Source: Treponema sp. (GTDB lineage: Bacteria > Spirochaetota > Spirochaetia > Treponematales > Breznakiellaceae). Taken from it: 8,881 nucleotides of DNA. Numbering within the stretch: the stretch's first letter is position 1; each line of letters starts with the position of its first letter. The stretch covers positions 1-8,881 of the forward strand of contig JAIROH010000270.1 in the NCBI GenBank assembly GCA_031257595.1, written 5' to 3'. This document shows positions 1 through 7,500 of this stretch, in pieces. Below the pieces are notes generated by a model. It did not search any database. It was not told the DNA's origin and saw only the letters and a list, made by a program, of their open reading frames with translations. A program made the position numbers and the translations under genes.

Positions 1-14
1 GGTAAGAGGTAATT

Positions 15-815
15 ATGAAAGGTCTACAGGGAAAGGCCGCGGTTGTTACCGGCGGTTCCAGGGGTATAGGCAGGGCGATTGTGGAACGCCTGCTGGAAGA
101 AGACGTAAAAGTTCTTTTCTGCGGTCGCAGCGAGATAAGCGGTAAATTAACCCTGGAAGAATTCAAAAAAAAATACGGGGACAAGGTCCATTTTGTCCCC
201 GCGGATATGGAAGACAAAGAAGTTCCCGAAATGCTCATCTCCAGGGGCAGATCCCTTTTCGGGGAACTGGACTTTCTGGTGAATAACGCCTTTCCGTTTA
301 CCGCCAAGGCCATCGACGCCACGTACGAAGACTGGATTCATACTTTTATGGCCGGACCCGCGGCCTACGCCCGGATGATCGCCGAATTCTCCAAAAACCG
401 CAAAAAGGAAAAAGGCGCCATAGTCTGCATTTCCAGTATTTCCGGCCACATTGCCCAGCCCCTGCGCTGGACCTACAACGCCGCCAAAGGCGCGGTCAAG
501 CAGTTGATACGCTGCGCCGCCCTGGATCTGGCCCCGGACATCCGGGTAAACTGCCTGTCCCCCGCCTGGGTCAAGACCGACGAAGTGCTCAAAGCGACCC
601 CCGACAAAACCTGGGAAAGTACTCCCCAGGCCTGGAACGAATATCACATGCTCCAGAAACTGCAGGAACCGGAAGAAATAGCGGCGGTTACGGCTTTTTT
701 GCTGAGCGATGACGCGGCGGTCGTTACCGGTCACGACATGGACGCGACCAGCGGCTATCTTGCGATGGGGCCGGAAGGGCTCGGCAAAACGGCGAATTTT
801 GCGGGCAGCGCCTAG
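15..815 (+). CDS. SDR family NAD(P)-dependent oxidoreductase
   Basis: This 266-residue protein is a classical short-chain dehydrogenase/reductase, a cytoplasmic enzyme that oxidises or reduces a hydroxyl/carbonyl group using NAD(H) or NADP(H). The Rossmann glycine motif TGGSRGIG is at residues 12-19, the strand motif LVNNA at 88-92, the catalytic serine is most likely S141, and the YxxxK pair is Y154/K158. The C-terminal part shows the usual RVNCLSPAWVKTD segment (about 177-189) and a substrate-loop region. The length is normal for the family. The ATG is supported by a GAGG at bases 6-9, five bases upstream. Arg16 in the glycine motif hints at NADPH but is not proof. The Asn of the usual N-S-Y-K tetrad seems to be replaced by Phe at about residue 111. 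The stop codon lies at the very edge of a long inverted repeat. A cyclase-family hydrolase follows on the same strand, so a shared pathway is possible. The substrate cannot be told from sequence. Confidence 0.94.
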   Translation: MKGLQGKAAVVTGGSRGIGRAIVERLLEEDVKVLFCGRSEISGKLTLEEFKKKYGDKVHFVPADMEDKEVPEMLISRGRSLFGELDFLVNNAFPFTAKAIDATYEDWIHTFMAGPAAYARMIAEFSKNRKKEKGAIVCISSISGHIAQPLRWTYNAAKGAVKQLIRCAALDLAPDIRVNCLSPAWVKTDEVLKATPDKTWESTPQAWNEYHMLQKLQEPEEIAAVTAFLLSDDAAVVTGHDMDATSGYLAMGPEGLGKTANFAGSA

Positions 816-1042
816 AGTTTTGTCTTAACCAAAGGCCATAATAGCAGCTTTCGTCCGCGTCGCTGCTTATCGAGGCAGGCACACGAAAAAGTCTGGGGGC
901 CTGTCCGCAAAAACCGCCCCGGGACAAGTCCGGGTCAGTTTTTACGGCCACCCCGCGATACTTTTTTATGGGTGTGCCTGCCAAAATCTCCGGCGACGCG
1001 AACGAAAGACAATATCCGTTCTTTGATTTAGCCAAAACTATA
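813..1042. repeat. Imperfect long inverted repeat filling the SDR-cyclase gap
   Basis: The intergenic stretch is a large imperfect palindrome centred near base 928. The best-paired part is 848-884 with 972-1008: 11 perfect pairs (GGCAGGCACAC with GTGTGCCTGCC), a 10-base internal loop, then 15 of 16 pairs (CTTTCG...CGTCGC with GCGACGCG...GAAAG). Outside this, AGTTTTG at 816-822 pairs with CAAAACT at 1033-1039, with weaker pairing between. The centre holds a smaller hairpin around CCCGGGACAAGTCCGGG (about 916-935). Both extreme ends carry a TA dinucleotide (813-814 and 1041-1042), which would fit a MITE-like insertion with a TA target duplication, but this is speculative. Transcribed from the SDR gene it would fold into a long hairpin that could protect mRNA ends or separate expression of the two genes. 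A diverged relative lies at the right end of the window. Confidence 0.75.
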
Positions 1043-1060
1043 AGAGTAAACTTTTATCTG

Positions 1061-1089
1061 TTGAATACGGTCTATATACGATCTGTATT
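1061..1089 (+). promoter_or_regulatory. Possible promoter for the cyclase gene
   Basis: TTGAAT at 1061-1066 and TGTATT at 1084-1089 are separated by 17 bases and sit in an AT-rich stretch just outside the inverted repeat and 36 bases before the cyclase start codon. Each box matches the sigma-70 consensus at only four of six positions, so this is a weak candidate. Its position would let the cyclase be transcribed independently of the SDR gene. Confidence 0.3.
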
Positions 1090-1112
1090 TTGTCAGGATA
1101 CTAGTTCTAGTT

Positions 1113-1119
1113 GAGGAGG
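1113..1119 (+). promoter_or_regulatory. Ribosome binding site of the cyclase gene (decides the start)
   Basis: GAGGAGG at 1113-1119 is a near-perfect Shine-Dalgarno sequence six bases before the ATG at 1126. It rules out the upstream in-frame TTG at 1111, which overlaps the site itself. Confidence 0.85.
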
Positions 1120-1125
1120 ATTACT

Positions 1126-1767
1126 ATGAGCAAGCTTATCGATTTGACCGCTCCGATGTTTGACGGGGCGCCTACGATGCCGATGGATCCCAAATTGAGC
1201 ATTACCTGGCATTGCAGTCTGGAAACCCTGGGCTATAACCTTTCCCGGCTTATTACCTCTGTTCATCAGGGTACCCATATGGATGCCCAAAGGCATTTTT
1301 ACAACGACGGCGAAACGATTGACAAGATTCCCCTGGAACGGCTTGTGGTCAAGGCCGTGCGGCTGGATCTTACGGCCAAAAAACCCGATACGCCGATTGT
1401 TCCGGCGGATCTTGCGCCCGTGGAGAAGTATATTTCCGAAGGAATTAATGTGCTGCTCCATACCGGCTGGGATAAAAAGTTTCCTGACCAGACGTTTTTT
1501 TCCGGCTTCCCCTATGTTTCAAAAGAGCTGGCGGACTGGTTTGTGGAAAAAAAGGTCGGCCTTGTCGGGATGGATATGCCGACGCCCAACGGCTACGACT
1601 GGAAATACGTCCACGTAAAGATGCTTGGGGAACGGATCGTTATTGTTGAAGGGCTTGCCAATATGGAGCGGCTTCCCCTTGACACGGTATTTACGTTCTT
1701 TTCCCTGCCGTTAAAACTTGAAGGAAGAGACGGTTCCCCGATCCGGGCGATAGCGATACTGGACTAA
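1126..1767 (+). CDS. Cyclase family protein (kynurenine formamidase-like hydrolase)
   Basis: The 213-residue product belongs to the cyclase/KynB-like superfamily of metal-dependent hydrolases, which includes arylformamidases and related amide or lactone hydrolases. The diagnostic metal-site signature is H47-x-G-T-H51-x-D53 followed by H57-F58. Further family landmarks are the opening LIDLTAPMFDGAPTMP (4-19), LHTGW (101-105), VGMDMPTPN (137-145) and the C-terminal VEGLANMERL (164-173), whose Glu165 is the expected additional active-site residue. Length and domain coverage are complete, and there is no signal peptide, so a cytoplasmic location is expected. The start is fixed by a strong ribosome binding site. 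The protein could act in the same pathway as the upstream SDR, but a long inverted repeat and possibly a separate promoter lie between them. The family is functionally diverse, so formamidase activity should not be assumed. The gene converges on recG with a 21-bp gap. Confidence 0.9.
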   Translation: MSKLIDLTAPMFDGAPTMPMDPKLSITWHCSLETLGYNLSRLITSVHQGTHMDAQRHFYNDGETIDKIPLERLVVKAVRLDLTAKKPDTPIVPADLAPVEKYISEGINVLLHTGWDKKFPDQTFFSGFPYVSKELADWFVEKKVGLVGMDMPTPNGYDWKYVHVKMLGERIVIVEGLANMERLPLDTVFTFFSLPLKLEGRDGSPIRAIAILD

Positions 1768-1768
1768 C

Positions 1769-1801
1769 GGCGTCGGGACACATGGACTTTACGGAGACGC
1801 C
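1769..1801. other. Weak hairpin between convergent cyclase and recG genes
   Basis: GGCGTC at 1769-1774 pairs perfectly with GACGCC at 1796-1801 across a 21-base loop, spanning the 21-bp gap and the end of recG. Neither strand has a T-run after it, so it is not a standard intrinsic terminator. It is the only obvious structure available for ending the two converging transcripts. Confidence 0.3.
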
Positions 1802-3927
1802 CGTTCAAGTACTTCGGCGACGACCCGGTTTTCCGGGAGAAGGAGGCCCGGGTCGTTTTCCAGCATCGCGAAGGCGTCCTTTTTGGCGGCCAGCAGGATA
1901 TTGACGTCCCGTACCGGGTCGGCGATGCCGAGTTTGAGGTAGCCGGACTGCTCCACGCCGGCGATTTGGCCGGGCCCCCGGAGCCTGAGATCCTCCTCGG
2001 CGATGACAAAGCCGTCGTTGTTTTCCAGCATCACCTTGAGCCGCTGCTTGCCGTCTTCGGTAAGGGCCGGGCCGGCCTCTTCTTCGGAATAGATAAGGAA
2101 ACAGTAGGCCTGTTCCCCGCCGCGGCCGACCCGGCCCCTAAGCTGATGAAGGGCGGAAAGCCCGAAACGTTCCGCGTGATGAACCACCATGCACGAAGCG
2201 TTCGGCACATCGACCCCGACTTCGACAACGCTTGTCGCGGCGAGTATTTTAACCTCGCCCCGGCGAAACGCCTCCATGGTTTCCCGCTTTTGTTCATCGT
2301 CAAGCCTCGAATGGATCAGGGACGCGGGATACCGGGGAAAGATCTTCCGCATTTCTCCGGCCATGCTTACCGCGTCCTTGAGGCCGCGGGAATTTCCCGT
2401 TTCGGTTTCTTCCGCGCCATCCGCCTCTTCATCCCCGATTAACGGATACACAAAATAAGCCTGCCGTCCCGCTTCCAGCTCTTTCCGGACAAAATCGTAG
2501 ACTTTTCCCGCGTTGGATTCCTTTGCGAGGTGAGTTTTGACAGGCTTTCGTCCGGGCGGCATGTCCGCGATAACCGACACGTCAAGATCCCCAAAGACCG
2601 TAAGGGCCAGGGTACGGGGAATGGGAGTGGCGCTCATCATTAGAAGATGAGGCGCCCCGCCTCCAAGCAGCGACGTTTCGCCTTTCGCGAGGATCGCCCG
2701 GCGCTGGGTTACCCCAAAACGGTGCTGTTCGTCGACAACCACAAGACGCAGGTTCCTGTATACAACGTCTTTTGAAAAAAGGGCATGGGTACCCAGAACA
2801 ATGTCGATTTCGCCGTCCGCGAGGGCGGCAAGCAGCCGGCTCCTGCCCTGAGCCTTGAGGTTCCCGGTAAGAAAGGCCGGCCGCAGACCCAGAGGTTCCA
2901 GCAGCCGGGCGGCGTTTTCCGCATGCTGGCGCGCCAGAAGTTCCGTCGGAGCGAGGATCGCGGCTTGACCCGCGCCGTCAATGGCCCTGAGAACGGCAAA
3001 AAACGCCACGAGGGTTTTGCCCGATCCGACGTCGCCCTGAAGAAGCCGGGCCATCGCGCAGGAGCCGTCCATGTCCCTGTTTATGTCGGCCACGGCTTTC
3101 TGCTGACCCGGGGTAAGGGAGAACGGGAGCCGTTTCAAAAGATCCGTTTGCAGAGGCAACATCCGCCCTTCATTGCGGACGGATGTCGCCTGACGATCGG
3201 AGCGGCGGCGTTCCAGGGCGCGTTTTCCGACTGCCACTTCAAGGTAAAAAAGCTCTTCAAAAACAAGGGTCTGCCGGGCCTGTTCCAGTTCTTTCATCGA
3301 AGAAGGAAAGTGTATGGCCCGGATCGCATCGGCTTTATGAAGGAGGTTTTTGGCCTTGACAAGAGGGCCGGGGATTTCGTCGTCAACGGAAGAAGCGTAC
3401 TGATTCAGCGCCTGCCTTACCAGACGCCGAAGCAGATTCTGTCCCCTGGACGGAACACGGCTTAGTTCCGCCGAAAGCGGATACACCGGCAGTATGCTGC
3501 CGAAGCGGGAAGAAGCGCCTTCGCCCTCGCCTTCAATTTCAAAGGCAGTTGACTGGAGTTCTCCGAATTTGTAGTAAAATCTTCCCCAGAGCCGGCAGCT
3601 TTCCCCAACTACAAGCTGGCGGGCCAAAAACGGCCGGTTAAAGCAGACCAGCGCCGCCCTGGCGCTCTGATCTTCCACATGAACCTTGAGCGTTTTCATC
3701 GCCCCAAAGCCGAACCAGTCGTGGGCCAGCACTTTCACCGTCGTACATACCGGCCCCCGGTTCCAGCCGCTCAGGGGAACGGTACGGCTTCTGTCTTCCC
3801 AATCACGGGGGTAATGACCAAGCAGGGCGGCGACATTTTGAATACCCGAAAGGGCAAGACCGGCCGCGATTTTTTCTCCCGCTCCCTTGACGGATACAAG
3901 GGGCGCGTCAAGCTCCCTGAGAAACAT
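1789..3927 (-). CDS. recG: ATP-dependent DNA helicase RecG
   Basis: The 712-residue product is RecG, the superfamily 2 double-strand translocase that binds branched DNA, regresses stalled replication forks and processes Holliday junctions and R-loops. The N-terminal wedge/OB region covers about residues 1-160, with a helix-hairpin-helix-like VKGAGEKIAAGL at 13-24. The helicase core shows Walker A GDVGSGKT at 298-305, the DEQH box at 399-402, motif III SAT at 432-434 and motif VI QLRGRVGRG at 595-603. The RecG-specific C-terminal region, NNDGFVIAEEDLRLRGPGQ at 636-654, is intact. Length is normal to slightly long. An upstream ATG at 4218 would add 97 residues that overlap yggT and do not look like RecG. 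The chosen ATG at 3927 gives the family-typical MFLREL opening and lies 8 bases after the yggT stop. It lacks a clear Shine-Dalgarno, so coupling to yggT translation is likely. An ATG at 3987 preceded by GGCGGGG is the alternative. It is the last gene of the dnaE-yggT-recG cluster. Confidence 0.96.
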   Translation of the reverse strand: MFLRELDAPLVSVKGAGEKIAAGLALSGIQNVAALLGHYPRDWEDRSRTVPLSGWNRGPVCTTVKVLAHDWFGFGAMKTLKVHVEDQSARAALVCFNRPFLARQLVVGESCRLWGRFYYKFGELQSTAFEIEGEGEGASSRFGSILPVYPLSAELSRVPSRGQNLLRRLVRQALNQYASSVDDEIPGPLVKAKNLLHKADAIRAIHFPSSMKELEQARQTLVFEELFYLEVAVGKRALERRRSDRQATSVRNEGRMLPLQTDLLKRLPFSLTPGQQKAVADINRDMDGSCAMARLLQGDVGSGKTLVAFFAVLRAIDGAGQAAILAPTELLARQHAENAARLLEPLGLRPAFLTGNLKAQGRSRLLAALADGEIDIVLGTHALFSKDVVYRNLRLVVVDEQHRFGVTQRRAILAKGETSLLGGGAPHLLMMSATPIPRTLALTVFGDLDVSVIADMPPGRKPVKTHLAKESNAGKVYDFVRKELEAGRQAYFVYPLIGDEEADGAEETETGNSRGLKDAVSMAGEMRKIFPRYPASLIHSRLDDEQKRETMEAFRRGEVKILAATSVVEVGVDVPNASCMVVHHAERFGLSALHQLRGRVGRGGEQAYCFLIYSEEEAGPALTEDGKQRLKVMLENNDGFVIAEEDLRLRGPGQIAGVEQSGYLKLGIADPVRDVNILLAAKKDAFAMLENDPGLLLPENRVVAEVLERASP

Positions 3928-3935
3928 CGCCGGAA

Positions 3936-4523
3936 TTACACCAGCAAAGCCCGAAGCAGCATCGTCCCAAACCTGACGGCTGTCCATATCCCCGCCGTAA
4001 CGATCAGCAAAACGACAATCGAAACGATGATCCGGGCAAGGTACGAGACGATCCGGCTGGGAAAAAGAATCCGGCAGATACGGTACATGACCGGCTGGGC
4101 GACAAGGTCCACAAGCCGCCAGAACGGCGAGTAAATGTTGAAGTTTCCCAGAAACGCGATAAGCCTGAGGACAAGAACGACAATAAAGAAAAAGAGTACC
4201 CAGGACAGCACCGTCCACAGGCCGTTGATGATAAAAACAAGAATCAGCCCCGGCGTTATCCTGCCAAGAGCGCCGAACGTGAGGATACTGCGCGCCAGCG
4301 ACAGAAAGGCCAGGGCAAGCAGCGGAGAAAAATCAAGCGGGCTGTTTTTGAAGATTCTAAAACGCCGCCACCAGTTCAGATAGGGATCGCAGATACAGCT
4401 TAAAAAATACGTCAGGGCTCCGAATTCGACCCCGGAAAACCAGGATAAAAGGATTCTGATAAAAATGAGGAGCATGTATATGCTGATTATGCCCGCCAGT
4501 ATGCTCGCCAGATACGCCATCAT
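3936..4523 (-). CDS. YggT family integral membrane protein
   Basis: This 195-residue, very hydrophobic protein has the two-repeat architecture of the YggT (YGGT) family. The first repeat covers about residues 5-85, with a membrane helix near 5-29, the signature DPYLNWWRR at 46-54 and the downstream LDFSPLLAL at 63-71. The second covers about 94-185, with a long hydrophobic stretch near 93-126 and the matching QPVMYRICR at 143-151. Four membrane segments are likely. Family members have been linked to osmotic stress, division or membrane-complex assembly in other organisms, but no biochemical activity is certain. The ATG at 4523 overlaps the dnaE stop as ATGA; a second ATG follows directly at 4520, and the GGGGGA just upstream is better spaced for that one. 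Either way translation is probably coupled to dnaE. Its place between dnaE and recG suggests co-expression with replication genes rather than a direct role in them. Confidence 0.88.
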   Translation of the reverse strand: MMAYLASILAGIISIYMLLIFIRILLSWFSGVEFGALTYFLSCICDPYLNWWRRFRIFKNSPLDFSPLLALAFLSLARSILTFGALGRITPGLILVFIINGLWTVLSWVLFFFIVVLVLRLIAFLGNFNIYSPFWRLVDLVAQPVMYRICRILFPSRIVSYLARIIVSIVVLLIVTAGIWTAVRFGTMLLRALLV

Positions 4524-7500
4524 GTCCCCCAGACTTCCGCGACCGCCTCACAGGCTTCCAGGACGGCAAGGTTTTCGTTATCCGCCGCCGTATTAAGTTG
4601 GGCATCGGTACGGATTATCGTTTCTTCCCAGGGCTTTTGCCCGGGTTTTTGCCCGCCGTTTTCGTTTTTTCCGGCCCGGATCGAGACGGACGGAGACGGT
4701 ACGTGGATAAACACCTGGGCGGGACCGGGGTTGCCGATAAGGAAATCCCGTAACGAATAAAGAGTTTCTTCGTTCCCCGCCGCGGAATCCTTCAGTCTGA
4801 TATGCAGTTCCCGGTAGCTTTTTTTTCCGGCGGGTTCGCCGGACACCGCGCCGGACGATACACCGGACGCCGCCGGGCCGGACGCCGAAACGCCGGGTCC
4901 CTGCCAGGCCGCGTCCGCCGGCACGGCGCTTGCGGACGCGCCGACCCTGTCGCCGTGTAAGGCTTTCGGAGCGCCGGCGTTTTGCGCGGCGCTTCGTCTG
5001 AGTTTTCCCAGATCCAGCAGGGAACTGACGATAAAACCGGGTTTGTCGCGGCTTTTGTCGAGTTTCCCTTTACAGGCGATGCAGGTTTTTTCGGCAACCT
5101 TGTCCCGGTTGATCTCCCAGGTCCGGGTAAAGAACACCAGGTCGATGCTGCCATTGTAATCTTCCAGCGTGGCAAAGGCCATTTCTTTTTGATCTTTGGT
5201 TATATGCCGGCGCAGATTGGTAATGTATCCGATAAGGGTGTAGTCTTTCGTTTCGGCGTTTTCAAGATCGGAAAGGTTGATATCCACCGTTTGTTCCCAG
5301 GCAGCCCGGTATTGATCCAGAGGCTGGCTTGTGACGCCAAACGAGGCGATTTTTTCCTTTAGTTCGCCGAATGAAAGAACCGACTGGACCTGGAGGCTCA
5401 TCTTGCCCCGCCTTTTGTCAAGCCTGCCCTGAACGGCGGCAATCTCCGCCTGATGTATCCTGTCCCGGCAGTTTGCCCAGACATCGCCGAAAAAGGCAAG
5501 GTCTATTTCACCCCGGTAATCTTCCAGGCTACCGAAGGCCATAGCCTTGCCGGTTTTGTCGGTGACGGGCCGCAGGGTTTTAAGGATCCCTATAAGGGCA
5601 TAGTTTCCAGGAACGGCGCGATCCGGATCCGAGGCGTCGAGTTTAACGTTTTTCTCCCACCATTCCCTGTATTCGTCCAGCGGATGACCCGAAAAATAAA
5701 AACCGATAAGCTCCTTTTCGATGTTGAGCAGTTCCATCCTGTCCATTTCGGGAAGCTGGGTAAATTCAAAATCGGGAAAGGTCTTTTCGCCCGAGTCTTC
5801 AAAGAGGCTTGCCTGGCCAAATCTGGTTTCGTCTTTTTTGTTCTGGGCGTAATCCGCGGCGGCTTCCATATTGGCAAGCATTGTGGCCCGGTTAACGCCG
5901 AGGCTGTCGAAGGCCCCGGTCTTGATTAACAGTTCCAGCACCTTGCGGCTTACAATATGCTGGCCCGGCTGGCTGCTTTGCAGGGTCACCCTCTCAAGGA
6001 AATCAATAAAACTTTTGTAGGGGCCGTCTTTTCGTCTAAGAAGTATCTCATCCGCCGGACCGTCGCCGACTCCTTTAATTGCCTTGAGACCGTACACGAT
6101 GCGGCCTTCGACAACGGCAAAGAGCTTTCCCGACCGGTTTATGTCAGGCGGATCGATGGGGATGCCCATGCCGCGGCTTACCTCGATATACCAGGAAAGT
6201 TTGTCTTTGTCCGCGCTGCCTATTTCGTTGGAAAGGTTTGCCGCCATAAATTCCGCGGGGAAGTGGGCCTTGAGGTAGGCCGTCCTGAACGAAAGCACCG
6301 AATAGGCCGCCGCGTGGCTTTTGTTAAAACCGTAGCCGGCAAACGGGGCGAGGATCTCGTAGATATCGTCGGCGTGTTCACGGGAGAAACCGTTTTTTAC
6401 CGCTCCCTCAAGAAACGGCCCCTTTTCTTTTTCGATGATTTCCCGTTTTTTCTTTCCCATCGCCCGGCGGAGTATATCGGCCTGACCCAGGCTGTAACCG
6501 GCGATACGCTGGGCAACCTGCATAACCTGTTCCTGGTACACGATGACTCCGTAGGTTTCCTTGAGGATATCTTCAAGGCAGGGATCGGGGTAGCGGATGG
6601 GTTTCTTCCCCCATTTACAGGCGATGTACTGGGGAATATAGTCCATCGGCCCCGGCCGGCCAAGACTGGTAAGGGCGGTAAGCTCGTCGATGCTTGAAGG
6701 CTTTGACTGCCTGAGTATATCTTTCCACCAGTCCCGCTCAAACTGAAACACACCTTCGTTTTTTCCTTCGCCAAGCATACGGAATGTCGCTTCGTCATTT
6801 TCATCGGCGTTTTCCACGGAAAAAGCGGCGAAATCCCCGCCCCGCAGCCGGATAAGGTCTTCGGTATGCTTGATAAGATCCAGGGTTTTTAGGCCCAAAA
6901 AATCCATTTTGACCAGCCCCTGGGATTCCAGGAGACCCATCGTATACTGGGTGGCAATGCCGCCTGTCTTGGAGTCCCGGTAGAGCGGCACAAGGTCGGA
7001 AAGTTCCGTCCTGCCGATAACGACTCCGGCGGCGTGGAGGCTTGCGTGGCGTTTTTTGCCCTCCAGCTTGGACGCGAGGGTAAAAAGCTCCTGGTACGCG
7101 GGACTGGCCGCAAGATCGGCAAGCCGCTTTTCCTGCTCAATGGCTTTTTTCAGCGTAATTTTCGGATCTTTGGGGATAAGCTTGGTGATCATGTCGGACT
7201 CGTCAAGGCTTATGTCAAGCGCCCTGGCCACGTCCTTAATTACCTGTTTGGCCCCCAGAGTCCCGAACGTGATGATCTGCCCGACCTTGTCTTTGCCGTA
7301 CTTTTCCGTTACATAGTGAAAAACCTCTTCACGCCGCTCGTTGCAAAAGTCCACATCGAAATCGGGCATGCTTATCCGTTCGGGGTTAAGAAAACGTTCA
7401 AACAGGAGTTTGTATTTAAGAGGATCGATGTCGGTGATACGGAGGGCATAGGCGACAATCGAACCCGCCCCCGAACCCCGGCCCGGCCCGACCGAGATGC

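Noticed and set aside
147..734. 195-codon open frame on the minus strand opposite the SDR gene
   Set aside because: It is antisense to a well-supported enzyme, rich in Gly/Phe/Val from the codon pattern of the opposite strand, and has no recognisable domain.
848..1008. The strong arm pair as an ordinary rho-independent terminator
   Set aside because: The loop is about 87 bases and no T-run follows the right arm, so it does not fit an intrinsic terminator.
1111..1125. TTG at 1111 as the cyclase start
   Set aside because: It overlaps the strong GAGGAGG site that clearly serves the ATG at 1126.
2785..3465. 226-codon open frame on the plus strand opposite recG
   Set aside because: It lies wholly antisense to the RecG helicase core, whose motifs are complete, and its product has no family signature.
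3928..4218. 97-codon N-terminal extension of RecG from the ATG at 4218
   Set aside because: The extension overlaps yggT in another frame, is cysteine- and proline-rich unlike RecG, and the MFLREL start at 3927 matches the family.
4839..4883. Regular CCGGAC repeats as a CRISPR array or protein-binding iterons
   Set aside because: The units are six bases, lie inside a coding linker and keep codon phase, so they are explained by the low-complexity protein segment.
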